64,000 bases of DNA from Bursaphelenchus xylophilus (GCA_904066235.2 CAJFCV020000004.1:1302001-1366000), one strand, 5' to 3'. Shown: positions 22,806-35,359, counted from the first letter of the stretch. Numbers and translations are program-made. Notes: generated by a model not told the origin, from the letters alone.

Positions 22806-24400
22806 AAAATAAGCGTTCATTTTGCGCCAAAATTGACTCTCCAAGGCCGGAAAAAACTTGTTTATAGACGCGCTGCACGGGATATACGTATAGTATAAAA
22901 AGATGCCGGCAATATCCTGCTCTTGCACAAAGGTTAAGCGCATTTGAAAAACGTGTTTTCACCGTCTTTCCGACCTGTCATAGTATTTATAAGATGACAA
23001 GAACCAACTTAGCTCCTGAAAAAGATTTTTTCCATCTTGCAGCAGCTACGGTTGTAAGTGCAAATTAAGAAAATATTGTATTTTCAAGCTGCCATGGGGG
23101 TTTTCTGACTAATTTTGTTCCGTTTTCATCTTATTTTTCTTTATTTTTCATGGCTTTTTTTCTTTCCTTTTCATCTTATTTTTATTTTTCCTCCATTTCC
23201 TTCGATCTGTCAAACATGACGGGACCACCAAGTTGCACGTCAAGTCCAAAGCAGAGTTCACTCAAGCTCGTTTTCAGGGATGATTGGACAAAAGGTCAAG
23301 CCGAACCGAAATGCATTTTCCTTTTGTTTTTCTTCGGGCTAGTTGAACTTTTTTTTAATTGGGAAATAGGTTTTTTAGGGTGGTCTAAGTCGTCAACAGT
23401 CATGTTGTCAAGTTGGTCTGATATTTTGATGGCCAAATTAAACAAAAAGTCCCAAATTTTCGCCAACTTTCGACATGAAAATCTCGGTTGCTTCTGCAAA
23501 GCGCGAGCTAAAATTCTCGCTTATATTTTTGAAAAAAAATCATTCTAAATTTGCGCCAAGTTTCATCAAAATCTGAGCGTCGCACTTCCGCGACTTATCT
23601 ACTGTAAAAATTAAGCGTTTTTTACCCTATAAAATGCTGCGCCATAACATTAATTTCTTACCCGTCTTGAGAGTTTTATGGCCATTTATTCCCCGTTTGT
23701 TTCCTTGGGAAGATTTGCAACTTGCTTATTTGGCTAATTCTTTCTGCACGCAAAAATGATGGGGAAATTAAATTGGGGGGAAAGAGCTGTTTCCCAGAAC
23801 CCGAATAAATAAAACCGGCGGAACTTTAACCAAATTGGCGAGCGGCATTTTTCGGAACATATCCGGACAACTAGACTTGGTATATATTTACAAATTTGTT
23901 GACATATACGTATGTATAGTGAAGCTATTTATATAAGGGAAATATGATTGTTTTGTTGTTTGACGGGGGGTAAATAGAACTCGAATTTTGTAAGGACAAT
24001 CGCTAAAGAAAACAAAAACATTGTTGCCCAGGATCTTGTCGCCTGGGGTGTTGATTTTGCAAGTCCGTTTGCAAAGTCGCTGGAGTGCTTTTCGCAACAT
24101 GCTCTGTGCAGAAAACAAAAATTCACTTTGCACAGAGCAACTCAAAAAGTGTTTCCCCCTTTGACCGCTCTCCGCCTTTTGCCTGCTCTCTCGGCGGCAA
24201 AGATCGTTGAATTTCTCAGCGGCGCTTGCAAAGCACGAGCTAAAACTTTCAGGAATTGATACTTGGTTTAAGCCTGACGTGTGTGCAAAATTTAATGAAA
24301 ATCTGAGCGTCGCACTTGTGGTACTTTACATGTACAGAAACCCTTCTATAACGAATAAACATTCTCACTTCTACTTATTTAACCTTTATGATTCTTAGGT
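22806..24400. repeat. Gap with two family-3 fragments and a family-5 unit
   Basis: Family-3 right-end fragments lie at about 23445-23588 and 24147-24326 (both with ATCTGAGCGTCGCACTT near the end). A family-5 unit (CCGTTTGCAAAGTCGCTGGA, then TTTGCACAGAGC) is at about 24060-24146. No protein gene is supported. Confidence 0.55.
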
Positions 24401-25559
24401 CCTGTTTTCATCAAATTTTGTTTCGACGGGCCTGCCTGCGCCCGGACATAATTTTGGCCTGGGCCGGTCCAAACCAAATTGAAGCGGACCGGGCCGGACC
24501 GAAGTCTTCCAAACCTGCGGGCCGGGCCGCGAGTTTTCCGCCCGCCATGTCTCATTGTTGGTCTAGACCTGAGCCATCGCTCTATCCCTGTCCCCATCCG
24601 CTTTCTCAACTTTTACTCCCATGCCATTAAATCATCATCTTCTTCCCTGTCACACTGCCAAAATCTCATTTCAAAACTCTTATGTGAATGCCCTTTTGGC
24701 GTTGCATCGTTTCAACATTGTTGCAAGCGCAGGCGCAAATCCTTATGGTCTCATTTGTCAAAAAGCCCTCCCTGCCCGCTTCTTTGCGGATTCCACAAAT
24801 AGCCCATAAAACAAAAACGCAATGCCGGAAGTGTGCATGTACTTGGGTCATAAATATGAAGTCAATGGGAGAGTAATGTATGTATATGTATTTTGACCTT
24901 TTTTCCCGTTTTTTTGTTGTCAAATGTTTCTCAAATGAGCGTTGAACTTGCGCTTGTCTCGGCGAAACTTAGTGCACGGTTCAAGTGTAGCGCTGGAATC
25001 TACATATATACAGCGAATGGGAATAGATTGAGAAATTAACTTATTTATTCATGATAGAAAGGTTTGGTTGCATAGAGGTTTATTTTTGCTTACAACTGAC
25101 CCGTGGGACCTCTGGGATTGCTCGCTAAACGAGGCTTCGTTGGCGGGCGCACACTTATTCATTTTTTTCCTCGCTGAAAGAGTTTACACTTGCGGGCAAC
25201 CATCTTGTGAGCAGCTAGAGGGTGACCACAGAGATCCGGCGGGATGTTTGGAAATCAGCAAAAATTTACATGCAACAGGAAACTGAAACGATAGATGAAT
25301 CAGTTAGATGTTGGGATTTCTGGGCCTTCTGTTTCGAGGTCCATAAGTCGCTTGAAAACTTACCATATACTCCAACGTTTTAGGTCAAACCCCCCAAGTT
25401 TTAGATGAAACCATTGTCCAAAGCCCGCTACAACATCCCTTCTCATCAAGTTTTCATTGAAGTTTTCATTCCTGGAGGTTCAGATTGGATGAAGGGGTTT
25501 GTACTGGATCATGGGGATCTAAACTGGACAGGGGGGTTTGTACTATCAGCCCCAAAAGA
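24401..25559. other. Gap; GC-rich remnant at ~24410-24545
   Basis: The GC-rich stretch (GGCCTGGGCCGGTCC, GCGGGCCGGGCCGCG) resembles the interior of the hAT-like elements but has no recognisable ends. The remainder shows nothing. Confidence 0.35.
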
Positions 25560-25725
25560 AACTCCAATAACTTTGGAATCGGTGAATAAATTCAATAGAT
25601 TCATGTACCCATCAATACCAGGAAGATGTCAATGCAAATTTTTTATAATACTACGTAGACTACCGTTGAAAAATTGTAATTTTAATCAGTAAATGTGGGC
25701 TGCCCGCCAGATTCGCGACGCCATT
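25560..25725. repeat. Family-6 repeat copy
   Basis: It is inverted relative to the copy at about 9.0-9.18 kb, sharing AAATTCAATAGATTC-type sequence and the GTGGGCTGCCCGCCAG end. A third partial copy lies at about 55960-56060. Confidence 0.6.
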
Positions 25726-26564
25726 TTACTTGCTAGTTCATTACCTACTTCGAGAGGTGTGTCTCCTGCGGGTTTCTTTCTACTTTTTCTTACAGTTTTC
25801 TGCAGGAAAGTCTTCAAAAACATAGCGGAAGCCAGATGCCTTGATGGTCTCATTTGTGACACAATGTTCTGGACGCTTAGTCGGAACGAAAATAGAGAGG
25901 ATTAGCGAGTGGAATTGTCATGGCTTCAAAGGTCATTCCACACCAACTTTTCTTATAGTTTTCTTAACTCAAAGGTCTTTATAGTCTTTGAAAATTTAAG
26001 TGTTTTGCCTGTAGACCCTAAGAATATTTTTAAGCTTACTTTATCACCGCTATTTGGAGGTAAACAGCCTTTCAAATTTACTGTTTCTCCTCGAAAACAC
26101 GATAAAATTCCAGCCTCTGTCTTTGAACTTTTGATCTCCTCTTCCCCGTCTACAATATCCCCTCGTTTTGTCGCCTATTCATGCGAATACCACAAGTTCC
26201 CCCTTTCTTTGCACATCCTATTTCCTTATCCGTCTTACTGCGTCTCCCATTTCCAGCGGCGGATTAAACAGTATGCCACTTTTTTGCTGGCCTTGCACCA
26301 CATTTTCCCCCCGTTATGTACATATTTTTCGATCCTTCGCACGCCGGATTAACTCGTCGTGGGTGTGGGGATAGGTAAGGCTTCGCGAGTTTGGCCTGCA
26401 TTTTTCATCTCTTGGCCTTGCTCGCTGTGGTATTTTGGGATTTGATTAGTGATGTTGGGGAAGGGTTATAAAATTTATGAGTGATAGAGGGAGTGTGCGG
26501 AGTAGAACGCTGTAATTTTGCTGACATTTCTATTGTAACAGTAATGTTTTTTGCGTCTTGATTT
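25726..26564. other. Gap; no feature recognised
   Basis: Contains long open frames on the plus strand (for example around 25909-26352) but no recognisable domain, splice structure or repeat. Confidence 0.3.
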
Positions 26565-26960
26565 TTCGGGTCGACGATAGTTCGGGTCAACGCAAAATCG
26601 ATGGATACGGCTCGTAGGGCAGGTGGATACCCAAAAAAAAGGTTGTGGGAAGTTCCTACGAGGCCTGACAAAGCCGCTGGTTGGTCGGCGGACGCTCGAC
26701 GAAGGCACGGCGGAGACTTGGCGAAGGCTTGCAATATGTCCACTTTTTCTAATTTTAGCTATAAATAACTTTAGTTGTCTTTACCTTGAGTTATCGTAAC
26801 ATATAGAAGACCAAAATCTAAGGCAAAAAATGGAGATCCGTAACATTTATCTAGATATTACTGATGTGGGAACATGTAAAATGCCTCAAAATATGTGATA
26901 AGCTATCATAGGACCCGATCAATCCTATTATTTCTTCTATTACTTATGTAATATCTAAGC
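26565..26960. repeat. Family-4 element, partial
   Basis: It begins TTTTCGGGTCGACGATAGTT and proceeds through GGTTGTGGGAAGTTCCTACG, GGCGGAGACTTGGCGAAGG and the AATGGAGATCCGTAACAT tail shared with the 18.2-kb copy. The right inverted end is not visible. Confidence 0.6.
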
Positions 26961-27896
26961 CTTTCCCCAGCCTCCCTCATACCTACAACAACAAATAAAG
27001 GCAACCCAAAGTATTTTTGACTCGAATTTTGTTGAATATCTGGGCTGTCCAAGATATTCAACGCTCTAAAACACGACCTAAACTTCCAGGAAACGATATG
27101 TGACCCAACCGAGATGTATGTGAAAATTTGAAAGAAATTTGCCCGTTGCACTTGTATTTATCCAGACGACACTTCCTTTGCAAAGGCCTTTGTCCGTTCG
27201 TGTCGTCTTTTACAACAAGTACGGCGATTGGGATAACTCGTTTGTCATCGCGCCTTAATATGACCCCCGCGTTTTTCAAGTTGTTTTTAAACCCTCGAGC
27301 GCCCCAAATATACATTCACATTTCCCACACACGCAACCTCTGGTTTCCCCCACATGATGACTTCACTCATTAATTCGTTCCCATAGCCCCATCTAATAAG
27401 TCGGACCCCGGAAACTATTCCCACCGCCAAATACGGGCTCGTGGTTCGGTTTTATGATGTCTATTGCGTGACAATTACTCACAAATGACTCGGCTGTTAT
27501 TTGATGTTCGACATTTTTTTCAGACCAATTGTTCCGCTGGTTGCATTTGGAGCGGCCTGCAGAGCTCTTTCGGCCAATTGACCTTGTGATTTGTCAAGTG
27601 TAACATTCGGTTATGTGGATTATATCGGTCCGATAAAGAACTGAGCTTTTATAGGGACTTCCTAGGCGTCTGACATGAGTTTTGAGAGAACTTTTTCTTG
27701 TATAATTTAATCAGACAGTGCCGCTAAAACGTGCCGACAAGAATGTTGGAAAGGTGTTTTGCGAAAAGGACAATGATATAAGATTCTACGCTATGTCGAT
27801 TTATGTTAGGCGCACGTTTTTTTTGTCATCTCTTGTTCAACCAACGGTGCTGAAAGCGTGATATTAGACCTGTTTGGTCAGTATGTTACATACTAA
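26961..27896. other. Gap; no feature recognised
   Basis: No gene or repeat family was identified here. Confidence 0.3.
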
Positions 27897-28338
27897 CAGG
27901 GAAGTACCCCAAGTGCGACGCTCAGATTTTGATGAAACTTGGGACAAATTTAGGACAATTTTTTCTAAGATATATGCGAGAATCCTAGCTCGCGCTTTGA
28001 AGAAACAACCGAGGTTTTTAGATCGAAAGTTGGCGAAAATTTGACACTTTTTGCCGAATTTCGGCACGAAAAATTTCATGCCTGTTTCTTTCATAGAGGG
28101 TAATGTTTTCACGAAAAATCAATTTTTCACAAAGCGGTCAAAGTTATGGCCAAAAGGTTTTTTCCCCCTGACCGCTCTCCACGCTTAGTGTACCTCTCGG
28201 CGGCAAAAATCGTTCAATATCTCGGCGGCGCCTGCAAAGCGCGAGCTAAAACTTTCAGGAATTGATATTTAGTCTATACCCGACGTGTGTGCAAAATTTA
28301 AAGAAAATTTGAGCGTCGCACTTGGGGTACTTCCCTTG
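27897..28338. mobile_element. Family-3 element, complete
   Basis: Inverted ends CAGGGAAGTACCCCAAGTGC and CACTTGGGGTACTTCCCTTG are flanked by TAA on both sides. At ~440 bases it is a good full-length reference copy. No coding frame is retained between copies. Confidence 0.87.
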
Positions 28339-28652
28339 TAAATAGCAAGGCCTATATGTAAGTCTTGACTCTTACTTCGCCCACCTAGCCCATTTTTTCA
28401 ACGATTTTTGCCGACGAGAGAATACGCGAAATGAAGAGACCAAATAGGAAAAAAATTTTTTGATAAGTTTTTTGTAGATATCTGGCCATGTCCGGCAGAA
28501 ATACGCCTAAAGTTTTTGATTGTAAAACTAGCGCAAAAAGTGTTGATGTTCTTCCAATTTTGATCTGTAAAAATCTCTGTCGTTTCTGCAAAGCGCAAGC
28601 CAAGAATCCTACATAAAACTTGCTCTAAGATTTTCGGACAGATCCGATTTAT
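28339..28652. other. Gap; divergent family-3-like fragment
   Basis: About 28420-28620 contains weak family-3 similarity (GCCGACGAGAGAATACGCGA, CTCTGTCGTTTCTGCAAAGC). No gene was seen. Confidence 0.4.
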
Positions 28653-28796
28653 CAGTCTGTCGGGAAAATACTGAGCCCCCTGATCGAAAATCGCATCGCC
28701 GCCGAAAAACTGAATTGTGTCGCGACAAAACCATATTTCACATCACTTCAGAGACACAATCGGCGACTGAGCGCTCACTATCTTCCCGACAGACTG
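28653..28796. mobile_element. Family-2 MITE
   Basis: Ends are CAGTCTGTCGGGAAAATACT and CACTATCTTCCCGACAGACTG. The left flank is TAT and the right flank ATA. Confidence 0.87.
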
Positions 28797-29142
28797 ATAC
28801 TTCGTTAAGTCACGCAATTTTAGTTTACCCCAAGTTTCATAAGCAGTGTCCCATGCCATTTTTAACATCCTATATTAAAAATAATTTCAGTCTTTGCTTC
28901 GACAAACAAAAATCAAACAAAAAACGTTGTGCGAAAGTGCCTGAGGCGACATAATTTTTAATAATTCATTCACGTCGAGCATTTGTTTGACGCACTTCCC
29001 ATTTTATTACTCTTTGATATTTCCATCTTTGGTTTGCCGCTTTTTTTTACTCCCGGCACGGATTCGTAGTCTTTTGGACATGTTCTATATGCAGAATGAA
29101 GTACAATATTGGAGTGTTTTGGCTACAATACAATGCAACTTA
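28797..29142. other. Gap; no feature recognised
   Basis: Nothing recognised between a family-2 and a family-3 element. Confidence 0.3.
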
Positions 29143-29591
29143 CAGGGGAAGTACTCCAAGTGCGACGCTCAGATTTTCTTTAAATTTTGCACACACGTCG
29201 GGTATGGACTAAATATCAATTCCTGAAAGTTTTAGCTCGCGCTTTGCGGGCGCCGCCGAGATATCGAACGATTTTTGCCGCCGAGAGAGCACGCTAAACG
29301 TGGAGAGCGGTCAGAGAGAAAAACGCTTTTTGGCCATAACTTTGGCAGTTTCGTGCGGGAAAATTTGATTTTTTGTAGAAACATTATCCTTTACGGTAGA
29401 AATAGGCATGAAACTTTTCGTGCCGAAATTCGACAAAAAGTCCAAAATTTTCGCCGACTTTCGGTCTAAAAATCTCGGTTGTTTCTGCAAAGCGCAAGCT
29501 AAGATTCTCGCATATATCTTAGAAAAAGTTTTTCTAAATTTGTGCCAAGTTTCATCAAAATCTGAGCGTCGCACTTGGAGTACTTCCCTTG
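29143..29591. mobile_element. Family-3 element, complete
   Basis: Ends are CAGGGGAAGTACTCCAAGTG and CACTTGGAGTACTTCCCTTG. The interior is in the opposite arrangement to the 27.9-kb copy. Flanks are TTA on the left and TGA on the right. Confidence 0.87.
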
Positions 29592-29804
29592 TGAGTTGAA
29601 AACGCTAATTTTAGTTTGAATTGAGTATAAAATTGAATAAATTTTAGGGGAACCACGTGCTTTGGGTACAAGGACAAGTGTAGGGGTTAGTTGTAAAAGA
29701 TGATGCACTTTTTTATGGTAATAACAGCATTTTTTTGCTCAAAAGAACCCATTTCTCACCCTAATTGCCTCGAAATTTTTAATTTATCTTTTGTAAAAGA
29801 ATGC
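29592..29804. other. Spacer between repeats
   Basis: No feature recognised. Confidence 0.3.
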
Positions 29805-30011
29805 CAGCCTGTCGGGAAAATAATGGGTACTGTCTCGTATAGATGCACTTTACCTGCTATGTAGTGATAACTTTTCGATTTTTTTTTGGAAAAATTGATG
29901 TTTCGATTGAAGATTTTATGAGCGCCTGATTTTCTCGCGACACAATTCATTTTCCCGGCGGCGACACGATTTTTGATGCGACAGAGTGCTCATTATTTTC
30001 CCGACAGACTG
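29805..30011. mobile_element. Family-2 MITE, atypical core
   Basis: Ends are CAGCCTGTCGGGAAAATAAT and ATTATTTTCCCGACAGACTG. The left half differs from other copies and the element is ~50 bases longer, so it holds an insertion or replacement. Confidence 0.8.
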
Positions 30012-30638
30012 ATATCTCTTTTATAAAAACCTTTGTATTTTTTTGACCTCGCCGCAGAATCCTTTGACCTTTTTTACAATACGTATATCCCAGTCCTGCA
30101 CGCAGTATTTGCCTAGTTTATTACTTCACGATGTAAACTTAATTTTCTGTGGCCACGTTGTGCGTGACATAATTTTTTTATTGAATTGTAGGGCACTGAC
30201 TCACAGGGCTCTCTTTTTGGTCATAAGTTTATGCGAGCTGTGGGAATTACATTTGTCAACATGTTTTTCTTTAATACTAGTTCGCTCACAAAGTTGCTGG
30301 GGCGGTTTTTACGGCATGCAGTGTGAGAAAACAGAAGTTTGCTTTGCACTGTGCAAGCTCTTGCTTTTTGCACCGTGCAATAGGCTTTTTTGGGCTGTCG
30401 CTCGCACCGTTTTTATGCACAGCGCAAACGCCAAAAATTACTCGAGCGAATTTACGACTATACTAGTATTTGCAATTGCATTCAATGAGTCCCTGTAACG
30501 GTTAATTTCCTAGAGCCCAAGGAACAATTTTAGGCCAAAATAACTTGCGAGATTTGCGAGATACTCTTCAAGTTTTGTTAAGAAACAAATTGTCTAGCGT
30601 CCTGCAATTTGCTGTACAGAGACTTGACTGTGTATACT
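30012..30638. repeat. Gap with a family-5 unit (~30282-30445)
   Basis: The family-5 unit starts TTCGCTCACAAAGTTGCTGG and includes GCACTGTGCAAG and CACCGTGCAATAGGC. Otherwise nothing was seen. Confidence 0.5.
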
Positions 30639-30780
30639 GTGGCGGAGGACCTGATCCAGTGGCAAAAGACGTACCATTTTGCCCCCGGGAAGTATCAAAA
30701 ATGCAGCGAAATACCTCCCTCTCCAACTAAAAAACTCCATTTTGAAAAGCGCGCTCTTTCTGTCGTAAGAAGAGACTCTT
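30639..30780. mobile_element. Family-1 MITE, left half only
   Basis: It begins TGTGGCGGAGGACCTGATCC and ends in the middle of the element near TCTTTCTGTCGTAAGAAG. The right arm is absent. Confidence 0.7.
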
Positions 30781-30861
30781 TCCCCGAAAAGTGGGGACCC
30801 GAAAAACATGTCCATATACCGCAACGACTTCTGATCTTAATTTGTCTCCAAATTTTATATG

Positions 30862-31118
30862 CAGTGGAGGACCTGATCCCATGGCAAAAAACGTATCATT
30901 TTGCATCCGGAAAAGCATCAGAAAATATGGCAAAATGCTTCCCTTTTCAAGTGAAAAAACTTCGTTTTGAATGGCGCGCCCTCGCCCTCACAAAAAGAGC
31001 TGGCGCGCTTCTGAAATTGGAGTTTTTCACTTGGAGAGGGAGGTATTTTGTTGCATTTTTTTTGGCTTCCCGGATGCAAAATGGCACGTTTTTTCCACTG
31101 AATCAGGTCCGCCACTGT
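30862..31118. mobile_element. Family-1 MITE
   Basis: Ends are CAGTGGAGGACCTGATCCCA and GAATCAGGTCCGCCACTG followed by TA. It lies close behind the half-copy at 30.64 kb in the same orientation. Confidence 0.84.
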
Positions 31119-31555
31119 ACTGAAGTCTTGTTTGTTTTCAAGTTTTCTTTTTATAAATATTAAATATCAAGCACCATCTCATTCATTTTTCAATTTCAAT
31201 TTTTCCACACTATTTTAAATGCCAATAACTCAGTCATTCCGTGAGCAGGTGCTGTAACATCGCACTGGATTATTTTTATTTTTATTCGATTGCCTTAAAC
31301 TTGCGTTACTCTAATTATCCGGGAAATTCCAAAATTCCCTCACAGACTTTATTAGTTTCATATTTATAGTACTGTAGGACAAGCTTCCTTGTAAGTGGAC
31401 GTAAACCAAGAAATCGGATATCGCCGCTTACGTTCGGTGTTTGTAAATCGTTGCAAATTCAGCTGGTGGCGCGTTGGGAGGGTGTAATATGATACGAATG
31501 TGGTTGATACATTGAAAAGTAAATTTTGGTTGTATTGGAATTGTTGGGAGATTTA
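31119..31555. other. Gap; no feature recognised
   Basis: No gene or repeat identified. Confidence 0.3.
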
Positions 31556-31985
31556 CAAAGGAAGTACCCCAAGTGCGACGCTCAGGCTTTGTTTAAATTT
31601 TGCACACACGTCGGGCATGGACTAAGTATCAATTCCTGAAAGTTTTAGCTGCCGAGATATTGAAAGATCTTTGCCCCCGAGAGAGCATGCTAAACGCGGA
31701 GAGCGGTCAGAGAGAAAAACACTTTTTGGGCATAACTTCGCTAGTTTCGTACGGAAAAAATTCATTTTTTGTGGAAGCATTACCCATTACAATAGAAATA
31801 GGCATGAAACTTTTCGTGTCGAAATTCTGCAAAAAGTGTCAAGTTTTCGCCGACTTTCGGTTTAAAATCTCGGCTGTTTCTGCAAAGCGCGAGCCAAAAT
31901 TCTCGCATATATCTTAGAAAAAATTATTCTAAATTTGGCCAAGTTTTATCGAAATCTGAGCGTCGCACTTGGGGTACTTCCGCTG
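31556..31985. mobile_element. Family-3 element
   Basis: Ends are CAAAGGAAGTACCCCAAGTG and CACTTGGGGTACTTCCGCTG. The left flank is TTA. The interior follows the 29.1-kb copy with small deletions. Confidence 0.82.
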
Positions 31986-32028
31986 TTGGTATTATTTCTA
32001 AACTTGAAGGATCTAAACCTACATTTTA

Positions 32029-32303
32029 CAAAAGGAAGTACCCCAAGTTTGACGCTCAGATTTTCTTTATATTTTGCACACATGTTGGGTGTAAACCAAA
32101 TATCAATTCCCGAAAGTTTTAGCTTGCGCTTTGCAGGGAGAGCCGAGATATTCAACAATCTTTACGGCCGAGAGAGTATGCGAAATGCGGAGACCGGTCA
32201 GAGATAAAACATTGTTTTATCCGTTTCTTTGCCAGTTTTGCAGGGGAAGACTTTATTTTTTTATGGAAACACTACCCATTACGGTAAAAATAGGTGCGAA
32301 AAT
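32029..32303. mobile_element. Family-3 element cut by a family-2 MITE
   Basis: Left end CAAAAGGAAGTACCCCAAGT is present, and the interior runs to ACGGTAAAAATAGGTGCGAA. At that point the family-2 MITE begins; the right half is not found beyond it. Confidence 0.78.
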
Positions 32304-32454
32304 CAGTCTGTCGGGAAAATAACGCGTGCTCTGCCGCATCGAAAATCGCATCGCCGCAGAGAAAATGAATTGTCTCCCGAGAAAAATCAAATTTCCTTTC
32401 AGTTCAGCGACTTTGGCGTGGCGGCATTGTGCTCATTATTTTCCCGACAGACAG
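32304..32454. mobile_element. Family-2 MITE
   Basis: Ends are CAGTCTGTCGGGAAAATAAC and ATTATTTTCCCGACAGACAG. It sits at the break of a family-3 element. Confidence 0.85.
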
Positions 32455-33185
32455 GTACCTGTTCTTTTGCCACGCTACGATGCATTGCCCTCTTATATGA
32501 TTCCATCTTACATTCGTCAATGTTTCTCCTCATAGACGTCTTTCATTTTGCCGTTTTCTGCAGGAATCCCGCTCCGATTCCGTTGGAACTCAACTCAATT
32601 TTCTAATTTTCCCTTTTTTGGCCATTCAAAATAAATTCCCCGATTTTTCAAACAGTCTCAAAGAACGTTTGACAGTCGCTTATAACGACTTTGCGGCAAA
32701 ACTCGGGCGTCTATGAGAGTTTTTGCCTTAGGCATTCCGCCGAATGGCCGTTTGTTATCAAAGCTCTTTGAACTTTGGACAAAAGAAGCGAATGGTTTCG
32801 GCGTTTGGCCGCGGGCCCTTTGAATGAATTCTTCATGATTTGCCCCCGTTCCTTCGACAATTATATCCCGAGGATGGCTTGAGGCAAGGAAAAGACGCGA
32901 AAGGAATTTCGAAGAGAGTTGCGACCTAATTGGGAATGAAAGTTTGGGGAAAAAAGTTTGGACATTTTCACGTTTACTACAGTAATTGGCTAAATGCCAC
33001 ACTTTTCAGCACAAATTGTAAAACGCCAAAAAAACTTGTCATTTTTAGGGTGCGTTATAGGGAGGTTTGCCTAAATTATTTAGCCTAAATTACTCAAAAT
33101 TAAAAAGGAAAATTTTGTTTTTTTCACGGTGTGCGTCGCTGATTTTTTCCGGCGGCTTTCCGGAAGGACTAGCGCTTTGGTGTGC
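32455..33185. other. Gap; no feature recognised
   Basis: Contains a 114-codon minus-strand frame (about 32658-33002) without a recognisable domain; I do not support it as a gene. Confidence 0.3.
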
Positions 33186-33865
33186 CTCAGTTTATCACTG
33201 TATGCATAAGAAGGCGTAGAGAAGACTCAGTTAAGAGAAATATATAATTAGATTGATCGGGTCCAAGAATAGTTTATCAACTATTTTGAGATATTTTTCA
33301 TGTACTCACATCAATAATATCTAAATAAAAGTTATGGATTTTTGTCTTTGGAGCAAGATTTGGGCTTTGCTATGCGAAAATACAGTGATGGACCTGATCC
33401 AATGGCAAAAAACGTCTCATTTTGCATTCCGGAAGGGACTAAAATGACTCCAAACCCTTCCCTTCTCTAAGCTAAAAAACTCCGCTTTGAAAAGCGCGAA
33501 CTTTCCTTCAAGGCGGGCTCTTCAAAGCGGGGTTTTTTTAGCTTAGAGAAGGGAAGGGTTTGGAGACATTTTGGTCCCTTCCGGGATGCAAAATGAGACG
33601 TTTTTTGCCATTGGATCCGGTCCCTCACTGGAAATCAGAATTAAGAAAACTAGCGTTAGTAATAGCTAAAATTAAAAAGTGGTCGTATTGCAAGTCTTTG
33701 CCATGTCTCCGCGAAGCCTTCGCCGAGCGTCCGCCGACAATCCAACGGCTTTATGAGGCCTCGTAGCCACTTCCTACGACCTTTTTCTTGGCTCTCCGCC
33801 TGTCCTAGAAATTGTATTGATCGATTTCGTGTTGCCCTGAACTGTTGTCGACCCAAAAAGTTGGG
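33186..33865. repeat. Family-4 element hosting a nested family-1 MITE
   Basis: The left part (33186-33382) and right part (33631-33865) together match the 0.65-1.29 kb copy, ending GTTGTCGACCCAAAAAGTT. The MITE at 33383-33630 interrupts it. Shared segments include TACTCACATCAATAATATC and CCAACGGCTTTATGAGGCCT. Confidence 0.65.
33383..33630. mobile_element. Family-1 MITE, GTCTCA subfamily
   Basis: Ends are CAGTGATGGACCTGATCCAA and GGATCCGGTCCCTCACTG. Compared with the main family the arms read AACGTCTCATTTTGCATTCC and CCAAACCCTTCCCTTCTCT. The copy at 48.56 kb belongs to the same subfamily. Confidence 0.85.
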
Positions 33866-34359
33866 ACGCTAAAATTTTCAATAATTAAAATGTGGCTATG
33901 TATACAAATTCCCTATGTATGTGCCAAACTTTTAAGACAAATCCAGGCTTCCCAGTTGGGGCTCTGCCATTGTTACCCTCTCATCCAAATCTTCACTTCT
34001 TGGCCGCGAAATAATCGACCATCTGAACGATTATCTTTGTTTCCTTGACGTTTTCATTCCTCAACACATTTCCCCATACTTTTGGTTTCTTTTATTCCCC
34101 TGCCTTTGTTCCACTTCGACTTTCGAAGTCCAAAATAAATCCGTAAATCCAAATCCCTCAAGGAATTTGTCATAATTGTTTTACGCTCTTTAAAATTTAT
34201 ATATTCTCCCTTCGAATTTTCAACACTAAATTGAGGTGGCTGAGTGATCAACTTGACGGGAATTTTGAAATTCCCGCCATTTTCGTCATATCAATTTTTT
34301 TGTCATTTTGATCGTCAAATTGAACTTTTTTTGCAAAATTTTTGTCGAGCAAAATGGGG
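33866..34359. other. Gap; no feature recognised
   Basis: No gene or repeat identified. Confidence 0.3.
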
Positions 34360-34473
34360 CGACCTTCAAAACGACGTTTTTTTCACTTGGAAAGAGAAGC
34401 ATTTTGCCACATTTTTTATACTTCCCGGATGCAAAATGGTACGTTTTTTGCAACTGTATCAGGTCCCCCACTG
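34360..34473. mobile_element. Family-1 MITE, right half only
   Basis: It begins near CCTTCAAAACGACGTTTTTT and ends TATCAGGTCCCCCACTG. The left arm is absent. Confidence 0.75.
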
Positions 34474-34536
34474 TGTTAACGGTCTTCATCCTAGTCTTTG
34501 TTAAACTCGGCTTCGTATATCAGAATTTTGAATTTA

Positions 34537-34854
34537 CAATGGAAGTACCCCAAGTTCGACGCCAGATTTTCTTTATATTCTGTACACTTTTTTTGGCCAT
34601 AACTTTGGCAGTTTCGTGCGGAAAAATTTGATTTTTTGTAGAAACATTATCCTTTACGGTTGAAATAGGCATGAAACTTTTCGTGCCAAAATTCGGCAAA
34701 AAGTCCTAAATTTTCGCCGACTTTCGATCTAAAAATCTCGGTTGTTCCTGCAAATTGCGAGCTAGGATTTTCGCATATATTTTATAAAAAATTATTCTAA
34801 ATATGTCCCAAGTTTTATCAAAATCTGAGCGTCGCACTTGAGGCACTTCCCCTG
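34537..34854. mobile_element. Family-3 element, internally deleted
   Basis: Ends are CAATGGAAGTACCCCAAGTT and CACTTGAGGCACTTCCCCTG, flanked by TTA and TAA. About 130 bases of the left interior are missing. Confidence 0.8.
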
Positions 34855-34917
34855 TAAGCCAAAATTTCAAAAATGACGTCATTTTGAAAAATCCTATCAA
34901 ATTGCCAACCCTACTAT

Positions 34918-35069
34918 CAGTCTGTCGAGAAAATAATGAGCTCTCTGTCGCTCTGCCGATCGTGTCGCTAAAGGGAAACGAAGTTGATTTTGCCACGACA
35001 CAATCCATTTTCTCATCGGCGATCCAATTTTCGTTGCGACAAAGCGCTTATTATTTTCCCGACAGACAG
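34918..35069. mobile_element. Family-2 MITE
   Basis: Ends are CAGTCTGTCGAGAAAATAAT and TTATTATTTTCCCGACAGACAG. It lies about 300 bases upstream of the GPCR start codon, so it forms part of that gene's upstream region. Confidence 0.83.
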
Positions 35070-35350
35070 ATAAAGTTGTTGTTCGATCTTCGGCGGACAA
35101 CAATCTCTATATACAACGTCAAGAAGTTGAGCGAAAATCAACTTCTTTTCCTTGTTTTCGAATATTCCGCGTGTACTATCTGTTTGTTAATCTTATACTC
35201 GGGGGAGATGTTGGTTGTCTGGTTCGTTCCCGACTTGATGACGGCGAGTGGGAGTTGTAAAAGTGCGTTTAGGAAAAAAGGTTTTCGGCCGGGTATCGCG
35301 ACGTCTTGACGGTTCTCTCAGTTTTTAATTTAAACTTTTTCAAATCACGC

Positions 35351-35359
35351 TCGTTTCAG
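35351..35359 (+). promoter_or_regulatory. Acceptor-like site 12 bases before the GPCR ATG
   Basis: TCGTTTCAG ends 12 bases before the ATG at 35372. In nematodes such a site is usually a spliced-leader trans-splice acceptor or the end of a 5' UTR intron. Which of the two cannot be told from the sequence. Confidence 0.5.

Noticed and set aside
24390..24810. Overlapping plus-strand frames with Arg/Pro-rich peptides
   Set aside because: They start in a GC-rich transposon remnant and show no splice sites, domain or paralog.
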